From the NCBI GenBank assembly GCA_964512655.1, contig CAZEJT010000011.1, positions 24,248 to 88,247 on the forward strand: a stretch of 64,000 bases of DNA. The letters run 5' to 3'. Of the stretch, positions 43,834 to 53,120 are shown one piece after another. Made by a program: the position numbers and the translations under genes. This DNA is from VBOC01 sp964512655 (GTDB taxonomy: Bacteria > Bacteroidota > Ignavibacteria > UBA10030 > SZUA-254). A model generated the notes under the pieces. The model had not been told where the DNA came from, ran no database searches, and was given only the letters and a program-made list of their open reading frames with translations. The first letter of the stretch is position 1; each line of letters opens with the position of its first letter.

Positions 43834-45198
43834 TCATTTCGCTCCTCCTCCCGGAGCCGCAAGCTCCTTCTTTCCTTCAGGGACAACGCTCAGGACGACG
43901 GCCCCGTCATCGCGCAGGTACGTCCGGGCGATGCTGCGGATATCGCCCGGCGTGAGGGCCGCGTACCGCGCCATGTCCTCATGGAAGTAATCGGGGTTGC
44001 CCGTTTCGGTGAAATAACCGTTGAGCTGATCCGCCTTACCTCCGAACCCGCCGATGCGCTCGAGCCGGTCCAGGAATGCGGCTTCATACCCGTTGACGGC
44101 GCGTTGAAGTTCCCGGAGCGTCGGAGGGTCGTTTTTGATTTTATTGAGCTCCTCACGAATCGCGCTCTCGAGCTCTGCCAGCGTGTGCCCCGAGCGGGCC
44201 GTCGCCACGATCGAGAACCGCGATGTGAGAAACCCGGACTCCTGGGCGGCAGAGACATCCTGGGCGATCTCCCGCTCGTAGACAAGCCGCTTATAGAGTC
44301 TCGAGTTCTTGCCGCCCGCGAGAATATTCGAGAGAATGTCAAGCTCGGCGTCGCCGGGGGAGTAATGCGCGGGCGAATCCCACGCAAGGTAGAGCCGCGG
44401 AAGCTGAACCTTATCCTCGATGACGACCCGCTTTTCATGCGTCAGATACGATGCCGGTTTTCCGAGAGGCAGGACCGGCTTCCCCTTGGGGACGTCTGAG
44501 AACCATTTTGCCACAAGCTCTTTTGTGCGCGACAGATCGATGTCTCCGGCTATCACCAGGGATGCATTGTTGGGCAAGTAATATGTCTTGAAAAACTCCA
44601 CCACATCGTCGTAACTCGCCGCCGTGAGGTCTTCCATCGATCCGATCGTGGGCCAGTGGTAGGGATGATCGGGCGGGTAAAGGTTCTCACCGATGATGAT
44701 CGGGGCCATGCCGTAGGGCTGGTTATCGTACGACTCACGCTTCTCGTTTTTCACGACATCGCGCTGGACATCGACTTTCGCCGCGGTCATGGCGTCCAGG
44801 AGGTGACCGGCCCTGTCCGATTCCAGAAACAACGCTAATTCGAGCGCCCCCGCCGGGAAGTTCTCCCAGTAGTTGGTGTAATCGGAGGAAGTCGAGGCGT
44901 TGTTCGTGCCTCCGGCCGCCTCGAGCCATTCGTCGAACATCCCGAGCGGCACGTGGCCAGACCCTTCGAACATGATATGTTCAAACAGGTGGGCGAATCC
45001 GGTGCGCCCCGGCTTCTCCCGGGCCGACCCTACGTGGTACCAGAGGTTGCACGTTGCGATCGGAAGCGAGCGGTCCTCGTGCAAGATCACCTCCAGCCCG
45101 TTCGGAAGCGTGAACCGCTCGTACTTCACGGCCAGCTGCGCGTGTGCGTTAACCGCGGTCAAGATTGCAAAGACGAGACAGAGGGAACACTTCGACAT
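43834..45198 (-). CDS. Exported M16-family zinc peptidase (active partner)
   Basis: This 454-residue protein has a signal peptide (LCLVFAILTAVNAHAQ). The inverted zinc motif HLFEH lies at residues 70-74, with the third ligand Glu expected in VVKNEKRESYD. The later GGKNSRLYKRLVYEREIAQDV segment is the usual second-domain substrate loop. It is predicted to degrade peptides in the periplasm together with the inactive M16 chain encoded next. It starts 34 bases after nuoI and is probably the sixth gene of a long minus-strand transcript. Confidence 0.92.
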   Translation of the reverse strand: MSKCSLCLVFAILTAVNAHAQLAVKYERFTLPNGLEVILHEDRSLPIATCNLWYHVGSAREKPGRTGFAHLFEHIMFEGSGHVPLGMFDEWLEAAGGTNNASTSSDYTNYWENFPAGALELALFLESDRAGHLLDAMTAAKVDVQRDVVKNEKRESYDNQPYGMAPIIIGENLYPPDHPYHWPTIGSMEDLTAASYDDVVEFFKTYYLPNNASLVIAGDIDLSRTKELVAKWFSDVPKGKPVLPLGKPASYLTHEKRVVIEDKVQLPRLYLAWDSPAHYSPGDAELDILSNILAGGKNSRLYKRLVYEREIAQDVSAAQESGFLTSRFSIVATARSGHTLAELESAIREELNKIKNDPPTLRELQRAVNGYEAAFLDRLERIGGFGGKADQLNGYFTETGNPDYFHEDMARYAALTPGDIRSIARTYLRDDGAVVLSVVPEGKKELAAPGGGAK

Positions 45199-45232
45199 GT
45201 TGAAATTTCGGAATTGGGCAATCTGTCACTTT

Positions 45233-45751
45233 TTACCTGTTCGCCCGCAGGAAATCCAATCTGTCCTTGAGCTTCTCCGCAGGCACGAGGAGCTTATCCT
45301 TCCCGTAGATCCCGTCTTCCTGGCTCGTGAATGTAAGCTCATACTCCTTGCTCATCACGATCGCCTCCTCGGGGCAGACCTCCTCGCAGAAACCGCAGAA
45401 GATGCACCTGAGCATGTTGATCTCGAAGACTACGGGGTAGCGCTCCTTCGGAAGCTCGGTGTCCGATCCCTGCACCTCGATTGCAAGCGCGGGGCAGACT
45501 CTCGCGCATAATCCGCATGCGACGCATCGCTCAATTCCATGCTCCTCTACGAGCACCGGACGTCCCCGGAAAGACGCCGGCGGGTTCCACTTTTCCTCGG
45601 GGTACTGGCGCGTGAACTTCGGCCTGAAGACCTGCTTGAGCGTGATCACCAGCCCCGCGAGAATCTGGGGGATGTAGAGCTTTTCGAAAATGGAGAGATC
45701 CCTCCGGTGAACGATCTCGGGATGCCTCTCCGATGCGCCGGTCTCGCTCAT
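45233..45751 (-). CDS. nuoI: NADH-quinone oxidoreductase subunit I
   Basis: This 172-residue peripheral-arm subunit of complex I carries two [4Fe-4S] clusters (N6a and N6b) close to the quinone site. The ligands are in CVACGLCARVCP and CIFCGFCEEVCP. A longer frame extends to 45943 inside nuoH. ATG 45751 overlaps the nuoH stop by four bases and gives a normal N-terminus. It follows nuoG and nuoH. nuoJ, the usual next gene, is missing, and M16 peptidase genes follow. Confidence 0.94.
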   Translation of the reverse strand: MSETGASERHPEIVHRRDLSIFEKLYIPQILAGLVITLKQVFRPKFTRQYPEEKWNPPASFRGRPVLVEEHGIERCVACGLCARVCPALAIEVQGSDTELPKERYPVVFEINMLRCIFCGFCEEVCPEEAIVMSKEYELTFTSQEDGIYGKDKLLVPAEKLKDRLDFLRANR

Positions 45752-46767
45752 AGTATTCCACCGAGAATCAGGATGCCGGTTACAAGCAGGTTCACGATGG
45801 AAAGCGGCAGCATCACCTTCCACCCCAGGTGCATCAGCTGATCGTACCGGAAGCGGGGGATCGTCCATCGGATCACGATAAAGAACAAGACGAGAAGGAG
45901 CACTTTCAAGCTGAATCCCGCCACCTGCGCAACAGCCACCCACTGACCGGAGAGGCCGAGATCGTGCACAAATGGGACCTGCCAGCCGCCCAGATAGACC
46001 GTCGTGATGATGGCGCTTGCCGTGACCATGTTCGCGTACTCGGCGAGAAAGAAGAGACCGAACTTAAGGCCGCTGTATTCGGTGTGATATCCCCCCACAA
46101 GTTCCGGCTCGGCTTCGGGCAGATCGAACGGGAGCCGGTTGGTTTCCGCAAATGTGGATATCACGAAGAGGACGAACCCCACCGGCTGAAGCAGGATGTT
46201 CCATCTCCATCCCGCCTGTGCCTCGACCATCTTGTCGAGCTGAAGGGTACCGGTAATCATGATAACGCCGATGAGCGAGAGGCCCATCGCCAATTCATAA
46301 CTGATCATCTGCGCAGACGACCTCAGCCCACCCAGGAGCGAATACTTGCTGTTCGACGACCATCCGCTGAGCGTTACTCCGTACACCCCCAGTGACGTGA
46401 GGGCAAGAACGTACAGGATCCCGATGTTGACGCTCGCGATCTGGAGCTTGATCTCCTCCCCGAAGAGCGTGATCCGGTCCCCGAACGGGACGACCGCGAA
46501 GGTCGTGAGCGCCACTCCGATCGAGATGATGGGCGCAAGATCATGGATGAAACGGTACGCGGATTTCGGGACGACGTCCTCTTTCATGATGAGTTTCAGG
46601 ACGTCAGCCGCTGGCTGCAGAAACCCCTTCCACCCTACACGGTTCGGGCCAATCCTGTTCTGGATTGCTGCGGCCAGCTTTCGCTCTATAAGCACTGTGT
46701 AGGCCACGGTCGTGATGAGAACGGCCAGAACTACTGCGACCTTTATCACCGCGATAAGGATCTCCAT
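45748..46767 (-). CDS. nuoH: NADH-quinone oxidoreductase subunit H
   Basis: This 339-residue membrane subunit of complex I with eight or nine helices forms most of the quinone chamber. Family motifs are seen in ERKLAAAIQNRIGPNRVGW near the N-terminus, the acidic loop FAETNRLPFDLPEAEPELVGGYHTEYSG (positions about 210-237) and the C-terminal RWTIPRFRYDQLM. Length is typical. The ATG overlaps the nuoG stop by one base (TGATG) and the stop overlaps nuoI by four, so G, H and I are translationally linked. Confidence 0.96.
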   Translation of the reverse strand: MEILIAVIKVAVVLAVLITTVAYTVLIERKLAAAIQNRIGPNRVGWKGFLQPAADVLKLIMKEDVVPKSAYRFIHDLAPIISIGVALTTFAVVPFGDRITLFGEEIKLQIASVNIGILYVLALTSLGVYGVTLSGWSSNSKYSLLGGLRSSAQMISYELAMGLSLIGVIMITGTLQLDKMVEAQAGWRWNILLQPVGFVLFVISTFAETNRLPFDLPEAEPELVGGYHTEYSGLKFGLFFLAEYANMVTASAIITTVYLGGWQVPFVHDLGLSGQWVAVAQVAGFSLKVLLLVLFFIVIRWTIPRFRYDQLMHLGWKVMLPLSIVNLLVTGILILGGIL

Positions 46768-48443
46768 CAGGCGTGGGCGGGGGTGGCGACCGACTTCTTT
46801 TGCAGCTTCATGCCCCTCGAGCCGATCCCCGAGTATGACATCCCCTTGAACGGATCAAGAGAGGAGGCGATCTCATCGAAGACGTCCTCGGACGTGTTGA
46901 ATTTCCACCGGGCTCCGAGAGCGCTCGCCACTCCGGTGAGGATTCTCCAGGAAGGTCGCGCGTCGCGCTTTGTCGACTTCGTCCAGCGGTCGTTGGGGGC
47001 TCCGAACTTGTCGAGCCGGCTCATGGCGAACCCGTCGAGAGCCCGGTCGAGCTCCGCGGTAGCCACCGCGGGCCTGAGCCGCTGTACCTGGCCCTGGAAG
47101 TTTACGATGGTGCCGTGCTTCTCGGCGTATGTCGAGCAGGAAAGCACGATGTCCGCCATTTTCGTGGTGTGGTTCTCATTGGTCGCATGCACGACAAGAA
47201 GGTCAAGCTTGGAGAGCGCTTCCGCGGCGCGGGGATCCGCCGCAAGGTCATCCTGGAGGATATAGAGCACCTTGATGGTTCCGTGGTGAATTCCCTGGAG
47301 AATCTCCTCAAGCGTGGCGGGCCGAGTCACGCCTGAGCCGATCTCTGTCGCACCCGTGCTGTTCGGGGTCTTGTCCGACCGCAGGAGTATGTTGTCCTCG
47401 CTCCCCTGGACGACGTGGCCCGGCGCCGGCGCCACCTTCGCCCCGAGAAGCTCCATGAGCTTGACAAACGCGAAGTTGTCCTCATTCGTCGCATAGGCCG
47501 AAGCGATTCCCGCAATCTCCGACTTTTTGAACGTCTTCAGTTCGAGGGCAGTCCTCGAGATCGCCTCATCCCAGCCCACCGGCACAAGCCTCTCCTCCTT
47601 CCGGATCATCGGCTCCGAAATCCGGTTGGGGGCGTTGACCGGTGCGAAGGTCTCAGTCCTTCCGAAATCGCACATCCAGTAGTCGTTGACCTGGGGGTTG
47701 TAGCGCGGCGTGAGGCGAAGGATCTGGTTGTTGCGGACCCACATTTTGATGTTGCATCCGCGGGCGCACCCCTGGCAGACCGTATCGGTGGACGACATCT
47801 CCCACACGCGGGCCTTGAACCGGAACTCCTTGCTCGTGAGGGCGCCGACCGGGCAGATGTCGATCGTATTCATCGAATACGGGTTGTCCAGCTTCTCGCC
47901 CGGGAACGTGGTAAGCTCCACGTGATCGGCTCTCTGCGTGAAGACCAACTGGGGCTTCTTCGCAATCTCGTCGCAGAATCTGACGCAGCGCGAGCACATG
48001 ATGCAGCGCTCGGTGTCGAGCACGACATGAGGCCCCAATTCGACGCGCTTCGGCTTACGGACCTTGTCGAACTCGAAGCGGCTGACGCCTACGCTGTAAT
48101 TGTAGGCATAGTCCTGGAGCTTGCACTCTCCCGCCTCGTCGCAGATGGGGCAGTCGAGGGGGTGGTTAATCAGGAGAAACTCCATGACCGCCTGCTGGGC
48201 GTTGATCACCCCCTCGGACGATGTGCGGACCACCATCCCTTCGGCCACCTGCGTCGAGCAGGCGATGACCAGTTTCGGGAGCTTTTCCACCTCGACAAGG
48301 CACATGCGGCAGTTTCCGGCGACGGAGAGGCGGGGATGCCAGCAGAAATGCGGGATGGTGATGCCGTTCTTGAACGCCGCCTGGATGATGGTCGACGAGG
48401 CGTCCACCTCAAGCTGCTTACCGTCTATAGTAATGCGCGGCAT
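46767..48443 (-). CDS. nuoG: NADH-quinone oxidoreductase subunit G, short form
   Basis: This 558-residue iron-sulfur subunit belongs to the NADH-dehydrogenase arm of complex I. The N-terminal [2Fe-2S] domain has HFCWHPRLSVAGNCRMC and a following Cys. The His/Cys cluster (HPLDCPICDEAGEC) and the [4Fe-4S] pair (CIMCSRCVRFC) come next, then CQGCARGCN opening the molybdopterin-oxidoreductase-like domain. That last domain is much shorter than in the usual 680-900 residue NuoG. nuoE and nuoF, normally next to nuoG, are not here; alanine dehydrogenase lies upstream instead. Confidence 0.93.
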   Translation of the reverse strand: MPRITIDGKQLEVDASSTIIQAAFKNGITIPHFCWHPRLSVAGNCRMCLVEVEKLPKLVIACSTQVAEGMVVRTSSEGVINAQQAVMEFLLINHPLDCPICDEAGECKLQDYAYNYSVGVSRFEFDKVRKPKRVELGPHVVLDTERCIMCSRCVRFCDEIAKKPQLVFTQRADHVELTTFPGEKLDNPYSMNTIDICPVGALTSKEFRFKARVWEMSSTDTVCQGCARGCNIKMWVRNNQILRLTPRYNPQVNDYWMCDFGRTETFAPVNAPNRISEPMIRKEERLVPVGWDEAISRTALELKTFKKSEIAGIASAYATNEDNFAFVKLMELLGAKVAPAPGHVVQGSEDNILLRSDKTPNSTGATEIGSGVTRPATLEEILQGIHHGTIKVLYILQDDLAADPRAAEALSKLDLLVVHATNENHTTKMADIVLSCSTYAEKHGTIVNFQGQVQRLRPAVATAELDRALDGFAMSRLDKFGAPNDRWTKSTKRDARPSWRILTGVASALGARWKFNTSEDVFDEIASSLDPFKGMSYSGIGSRGMKLQKKSVATPAHA

Positions 48444-48506
48444 GCGGCTACGGGAGGGTCAGAGTGTTTAGATTTAGGGTGTGAGGGGAAATCCGCGCCC
48501 GTCATC

Positions 48507-49619
48507 TCAGTCGAGCGTTTCGAGGGCCTTCCAGGGCAGTCCGAACGCCTCCGCGACGCCCTTGTAGGTGATCTCGCCTGCTACCATGTTCACGCCCAGG
48601 CGGAGCTCCTTGCTCGTCGAAACCGCCTTCGCGAATCCCTTCGTCGCGATTTCCGCCGCGTACGGCAGCGTGGCGTTCGTGAGAGCCACGGTCGACGTAA
48701 ACGGCACGGCGCCGGGCATGTTGGCGACGCAGTAGTGCACGATTCCTTCCACGACATAGGTCGGGTTCTCATGCGTCGTGGGTTTGCACGTTTCAACGCA
48801 CCCGCCCTGATCGACCGAGACGTCGATGATCACCGATCGGGGCTTCATCGATTTCAGCATGTCGCGGGTCACCAGATGGGGGGCCCGCGCTCCCGGAATG
48901 AGAACCGCGCCGATGACAAGATCGGCCTTGCTGATGCTCTTGAGAATGTTGTACGGGTTCGACATGACCGTGACGACGTTTTTCGGCATCACGTCTTCGA
49001 GGTAGCGCAGGCGGTAGAGGTTGCTGTCGAGGATCGTCACCTTTGCGCCGAGCCCCGCCGCAATCTTCGCCGCGTTGGTGCCGACAATTCCGCCGCCGAT
49101 AATCACGACGTCGACCGGCTCCGTTCCCGGGACTCCGCCCAGCAGGACTCCCCTTCCCCCCATCGTGCTCTCGAGATACTTGGCGCCTTCCTGAGGAGCC
49201 ATCCTCCCCGCCACTTCGCTCATCGGTATCAGGAGCGGGAGCGATCCGTCCGCCTTCTGCACCGTCTCGTACGCGATGGCGATGCAGCGGGCTTTCATCA
49301 TGGCTTCCGTCAGATCGCGGCTTGAGGCGAAATGGAAATAGGTAAAGACAATCTGGTCTTTCTTGATGAGAGGATACTCGGGAGGAAGCGGCTCCTTCAC
49401 CTTCATGATCATGTCGGCCTTCGAGAAGACCTCCCTGGCGGTGGGAAGTATGGTGGCGCCCGCCGCGGTGTAGGTGTCGTCGGTGAATCCGCTTCCCTCG
49501 CCGGCTTTCGATTCGACGAGGACGGTATGTCCCTGGCGGGTCAGCGTCTGGGCGCCGACCGGCACGAGCGACACCCGGTTTTCATTGGCCTTGATTTCCT
49601 TCGGTATCCCAATGATCAT
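48507..49619 (-). CDS. ald: Alanine dehydrogenase
   Basis: This 370-residue enzyme interconverts L-alanine and pyruvate plus ammonia with NAD. The N-terminal MIIGIPKEIKANENRVSL is the family start. Catalytic Lys and His lie in KVKEPLPPEY and YFHFA. The NAD-binding GGGIVGTNAAKIA is followed by LDSNLYRLRYLE, and the C-terminal VANMPGAVPFTST is the ald signature. Length is exact for the family. It is 63 bases upstream of nuoG on the same strand, so amino acid catabolism and complex I subunits may share a transcript. Confidence 0.96.
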   Translation of the reverse strand: MIIGIPKEIKANENRVSLVPVGAQTLTRQGHTVLVESKAGEGSGFTDDTYTAAGATILPTAREVFSKADMIMKVKEPLPPEYPLIKKDQIVFTYFHFASSRDLTEAMMKARCIAIAYETVQKADGSLPLLIPMSEVAGRMAPQEGAKYLESTMGGRGVLLGGVPGTEPVDVVIIGGGIVGTNAAKIAAGLGAKVTILDSNLYRLRYLEDVMPKNVVTVMSNPYNILKSISKADLVIGAVLIPGARAPHLVTRDMLKSMKPRSVIIDVSVDQGGCVETCKPTTHENPTYVVEGIVHYCVANMPGAVPFTSTVALTNATLPYAAEIATKGFAKAVSTSKELRLGVNMVAGEITYKGVAEAFGLPWKALETLD

Positions 49620-49638
49620 GGGGCTGCTTCGGTTCCTT

Positions 49639-50934
49639 TCATGCGACCGCTTTGTGCGGCGCGGCTGGCGTCTCTTTGGACGGCTTGATGATTATCGTAG
49701 AAAATTCCTCGACCCGGAAGAGTTTCCGCGCCAATTCGAGCACGTCGCTGGCTGTCACCGCATCGATGGCCGTAAGGAATTTATGGAGCGGGGTATATCC
49801 GCGGAAATAGGTCTCGCCGCTTCCAAGCCTCATCATCCTGTTGGTCATGCTCTCGAGGCCGAGCACGGTCATCCCCTTCAGCTGAGCTTTCGTCCTTTCG
49901 AGCTCCGCCTTGCTCACCGGGCCGGATTTGAGCTTCCCGAGCTCCCGGTATGTCAGCTCGAGCGTCTTGTCGACGCTCTTGCTGTCAGTCCCGATATAGA
50001 TGCCGAAATTGCCGGTGTCGCTCAGAAGGTTTGCAAACGAATAGACGCTGTATGCGAACCCGTACTTTTCCCGGATGTTCTGGAACAGGCGCGAGCTCAT
50101 CCCCTCGCCGAGGAGAGTGTTGAGGACCATCAGCGGGTACCGGACGCGGCTCTTAATTCCGCATCCGATGGTTCCGGTCAGGATGTGTGCCTGCAGGAAC
50201 GGCTTTTCGAATTCCTGACGTCCCGGCCGGAGGCGCCGCGGACCCACCTCCCGCTTCGGCGAGGGCTTCCGCCTTGGGATGCCCCCAAAAAACTTCTCGA
50301 CGATCGCGACCAGTTTCTCATGCTTCAGGTTGCCCGCGGCGGCTATCACGATCCCCGACGGTATATAGTGGCCGCCGAGATACCTCTCGAGGTCGTTCCG
50401 TGAGAAGCTCTTGATGCTTGCCGATTTTCCTATGATAGGGTTCCCGAGGGGGTGGTCGTGGAAGACCGTGTCGTCGAAGTAATCGTAGATCAGCTCGCCG
50501 GGGTCATCCTCGTTATTTTTCAATTCCTCGAGGATGACGTTTTTCTCTTTCTCCATCTCCCCCTTGTCGAATCGCGGGTACCTGACGAGGTCCGAGATGA
50601 CATCAAGGGCCTTGGGAAGGTGGTCATCGAGGATCCGGGCGTAATAGCAGGTATGCTCTTTGGTCGTGAAGGCGTTCAGGTAGCCGCCGATCCCCTCCAG
50701 GCTCGTGGCGATCTGCCTGGCGGAGTAGCGCTCCGTCCCCTTGAACACCATGTGCTCGAGGAAATGAGAGATTCCGTTCTTGTGCTCGTGGTCGTCCCTG
50801 GAGCCGACATTGATCCAGACGCCGACAGAGATAGATCGCACATAGGGAATCTCCTCCGATACGATTCGGATTCCGTTGGGGAGAATGCTCTTTCGGTAAC
50901 CGGATTCCTCTATGGGCTGACGAGGAAGTTTCAT
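49639..50934 (-). CDS. Cytoplasmic M16-family zinc peptidase (processing-peptidase-like)
   Basis: This 431-residue peptidase has no signal peptide, so it acts in the cytoplasm, unlike the exported M16 pair downstream. The zinc motif HFLEH is at about residues 57-61, with the third ligand in VILEELKNNEDDP. The second-domain loop reads GEGMSSRLFQNIREKYGFAYSVYS. This is the widespread YmxG/PqqL-like single-chain form related to mitochondrial processing peptidase beta. It is the first gene of the minus-strand run, with a strong promoter in front, and ends 20 bases before ald. Confidence 0.94.
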   Translation of the reverse strand: MKLPRQPIEESGYRKSILPNGIRIVSEEIPYVRSISVGVWINVGSRDDHEHKNGISHFLEHMVFKGTERYSARQIATSLEGIGGYLNAFTTKEHTCYYARILDDHLPKALDVISDLVRYPRFDKGEMEKEKNVILEELKNNEDDPGELIYDYFDDTVFHDHPLGNPIIGKSASIKSFSRNDLERYLGGHYIPSGIVIAAAGNLKHEKLVAIVEKFFGGIPRRKPSPKREVGPRRLRPGRQEFEKPFLQAHILTGTIGCGIKSRVRYPLMVLNTLLGEGMSSRLFQNIREKYGFAYSVYSFANLLSDTGNFGIYIGTDSKSVDKTLELTYRELGKLKSGPVSKAELERTKAQLKGMTVLGLESMTNRMMRLGSGETYFRGYTPLHKFLTAIDAVTASDVLELARKLFRVEEFSTIIIKPSKETPAAPHKAVA

Positions 50935-50958
50935 GAGCGGAGAAGTGATTACAACGTC

Positions 50959-50987
50959 ATTATATCATTTTTCCCTCCGAGAATCAA
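50959..50987 (-). promoter_or_regulatory. Putative promoter of the M16-ald-nuoGHI-M16-M16 run
   Basis: On the minus strand TTGATT (50982-50987), 17-base spacer, TATAAT (50959-50964): a consensus -10, 25 bases before the ATG at 50934. Confidence 0.65.
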
Positions 50988-51092
50988 CTTTAAGTTGAGC
51001 CCCCGAGACCAACCCCCTGTCTTTCTAACACCGACAGGAGTGCGCAAGGGTTCATCGCCGAGCGGTCTCGCTGACTTACTATTGACGAATCT

Positions 51093-51117
51093 GGCAGGCG
51101 CCGGCTTTAGCCGGCGT
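51093..51117 (+). repeat. REP-like hairpin repeat
   Basis: GGCAGGCGCCGGCTTTAGCCGGCGT, full stem, + orientation, in the gap between the outer-membrane protein gene and the M16 gene. Nothing else was identified in 50988-51139. Confidence 0.82.
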
Positions 51118-51139
51118 AACAATTCGCGCCGCCTTACAC

Positions 51140-52327
51140 TTACTGTGTCGGCGCCGAATACGAAATCCCGATCGACACAGAGGATTGCCTGAATCGATCG
51201 TCGGGGGATCCAAGAAACGTTGCGGGAGAGGGGGAACTGCTGACGAGGTGACTGTCAAGGACGCTCGCCGAAAGGTTGACTGCCGGGTAAACAGCCCAGC
51301 GGATCCCGAAGGTCAGGAAATTCTCAACCAGCGGGTTCCGGGGAGAATCGTTCGGGGAATCCTGGGTGAAAAAGCCTGCGCCGAGGCGGACCTGATCGGA
51401 AACCGCGAATTCCGTTCCGAGGTGGAGTTGAACGAGGTTGTTCCAGCCGTCTGATACATGAGACCAATTCTGGTATTCTCCGCCTGCCATGAAACTCAAA
51501 GACCGGGTTGCAGACCAGGCGAATCCGAGATCGAACGACCAGGGAAACCTCGCCGTGAAATCATAGGTTTCTGGGACCAGATTTGCATACCACTGCTCCG
51601 TGTACGATAGTGGCGTCAGCCTGGGACCTGAATAGGACTCCGAAAATGTTGATGATGACTCATAATGGAGAGCCGCCCCCATGGAAATCCGGTCCGAGAA
51701 TCGCATGAGAGTGCCTGCGACCAGCAAGAACCCGATGCCGCCTCCATCCGCGCTCAGGTCGAATGTGTATGAATGCGCATGCACAGAGTGAATGCCCATT
51801 GTCAGACCTACCGCGGTCTGCCCATCAACGGGATAGGAGAGACTTCCGTAGATCACGTGCGTCTTGACGGTGCTCCCAAAATCGAATGTCCGCCCCGTTC
51901 CCTCTGGCATAGCGATGGTCGCTTCCGGAATGGATGTGGAATAGCTTAAGTCGAAAACATTTGCGTATCCCACCGCAAGGCTGACAGCTCCGGCCGGGAA
52001 CCCTATCGATGCGAACAGAGGGGCGATCAGCTGACCGTCGTAATCGATGCCCGACACCCATTTCGTATCGAACCGTTGCGCCCCTTCGAGATAGATACCG
52101 AGCGAGGGGTATTCCAAGCCGGCAGGATTAGATAAAGGAGCTCCGGGCATCCCCCAGAGAGACACTCCCGTCCCTCCTGCCGCCCACGCTTCCGCGCCGA
52201 TCCTTGTAAAGGCCTCTGGAAAAACTAGCCAGACCGTAGTGCCGCTCCGGTTGCCTGCCCCGGCGCAAAAAGTGGCACAGGTACTCATGAGTAGCAGAAT
52301 TGCGAAAAAACTCTGGAGTGTCCGCAT
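51140..52327 (-). CDS. Outer membrane beta-barrel protein (FadL/PorV-like superfamily)
   Basis: This 395-residue exported protein has a signal peptide (FFAILLLMSTCATFCAGAG). The early GMPGAPLSNPAGL segment resembles the NPA(G) hatch motif of FadL and PorV-type barrels, and the rest is a run of amphipathic strands ending VSIGISYSAPTQ. It could carry hydrophobic compounds or act in T9SS, but it lacks the strong PorV signature. A longer frame to 52474 overlaps uridine kinase. ATG 52327 has AGGAGG (52340-52345 on the opposite strand) in front. It follows udk by 53 bases. Confidence 0.8.
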   Translation of the reverse strand: MRTLQSFFAILLLMSTCATFCAGAGNRSGTTVWLVFPEAFTRIGAEAWAAGGTGVSLWGMPGAPLSNPAGLEYPSLGIYLEGAQRFDTKWVSGIDYDGQLIAPLFASIGFPAGAVSLAVGYANVFDLSYSTSIPEATIAMPEGTGRTFDFGSTVKTHVIYGSLSYPVDGQTAVGLTMGIHSVHAHSYTFDLSADGGGIGFLLVAGTLMRFSDRISMGAALHYESSSTFSESYSGPRLTPLSYTEQWYANLVPETYDFTARFPWSFDLGFAWSATRSLSFMAGGEYQNWSHVSDGWNNLVQLHLGTEFAVSDQVRLGAGFFTQDSPNDSPRNPLVENFLTFGIRWAVYPAVNLSASVLDSHLVSSSPSPATFLGSPDDRFRQSSVSIGISYSAPTQ

Positions 52328-52380
52328 TGCTTGTAGATTCCTCCTCTGTACTGTTCCCCCCGCCTGCCTGTCAGTCCGAT

Positions 52381-53007
52381 TCAGGCCTGGGCGAGCATAT
52401 CCCGGATCCGGGTCACCACCATGTCGATTGCCACCACGTTGAGACCACCCCTCGGGATGATCACATCCGCCCATCGCTTGCTCGGTTCGACGAATTCTTC
52501 GTGCATGGGCTTCACTGTCTCAACGTATTGAGCCATCACGGAATCGATGGAACGCCCCCTCTCAACAAGATCTCTCCTGAGCCTTCTGAGCAGGCGCTCA
52601 TCGGCGTCGGTATCGACGAAGATCTTGATGTCCATCAGATCCCGGAGCTCCCGCTCGGTGAATATAAGGATTCCCTCCACAATTACGACGCTTCTTGGCT
52701 CAACCGGGACCGTTTCCGGGAGCCGTTTGTAAGTGGTGTAATCATACTTGGGCTGCCGGATCGGCTTCCATCGCCTCAAATCGGAGACGTGCTCGATCAG
52801 GAGCGAGTTCTCAAGCGCGTTCGGATGGTCAAAATTGATCTTCTCTGGGGGTTGTCCGTCGAACGCAGAGACGTCTCTATAATAGTAGTCCTGCCTGAGG
52901 AGGACTACCTTGCCGACGTCCAAACGCTCGAGTATTTTGGTCGTCACCGTGGTCTTGCCCGAGCCCGTTCCTCCCGCGATTCCGATGACAAGCGGAGTCT
53001 TGTTCAT
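52381..53007 (-). CDS. udk: Uridine kinase
   Basis: This 208-residue salvage enzyme phosphorylates uridine and cytidine to their monophosphates. The Walker A motif GGTGSGKTT is at residues 12-20. Other family motifs are LLRQDYYYRD, NFDHPNALE, PKYDYTTYKR, VIVEGILIF and the Arg-rich lid RRLRRDLVERGRS. Length is typical. It has its own promoter, and the outer-membrane protein gene follows on the same strand. Confidence 0.96.
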   Translation of the reverse strand: MNKTPLVIGIAGGTGSGKTTVTTKILERLDVGKVVLLRQDYYYRDVSAFDGQPPEKINFDHPNALENSLLIEHVSDLRRWKPIRQPKYDYTTYKRLPETVPVEPRSVVIVEGILIFTERELRDLMDIKIFVDTDADERLLRRLRRDLVERGRSIDSVMAQYVETVKPMHEEFVEPSKRWADVIIPRGGLNVVAIDMVVTRIRDMLAQA

Positions 53008-53015
53008 TCGGCTGG

Positions 53016-53044
53016 AATATAGACGAATAGCGAAGGAGAATCAA
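53016..53044 (-). promoter_or_regulatory. Putative udk promoter
   Basis: On the minus strand TTGATT (53039-53044), 17-base spacer, TATATT (53016-53021), very close to the ATG at 53007, so the leader would be only a few bases long. Confidence 0.5.
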
Positions 53045-53054
53045 CCGAACTGGG

Positions 53055-53120
53055 TGCTGGCTCTCTTTCAACATGCTGGCTCTCTTTCAACTGGTGTCAC
53101 GGTCCATACCGTGACACCAG
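53055..53120 (+). repeat. 18-base direct repeat joined to a perfect palindrome
   Basis: TGCTGGCTCTCTTTCAAC occurs at 53055-53072 and 53074-53091. The second copy runs into CTGGTGTCACGG-TCCATA-CCGTGACACCAG (53091-53120), a perfect 12-base stem. The palindrome is a copy of the element at 6661-6690. Confidence 0.8.

Noticed and set aside
47415..49325. A 636-codon + strand frame across nuoG and ald
   Set aside because: It is antisense to two well-supported enzymes, and its product is Arg/His/Val/Asp-rich without motifs or ribosome site.
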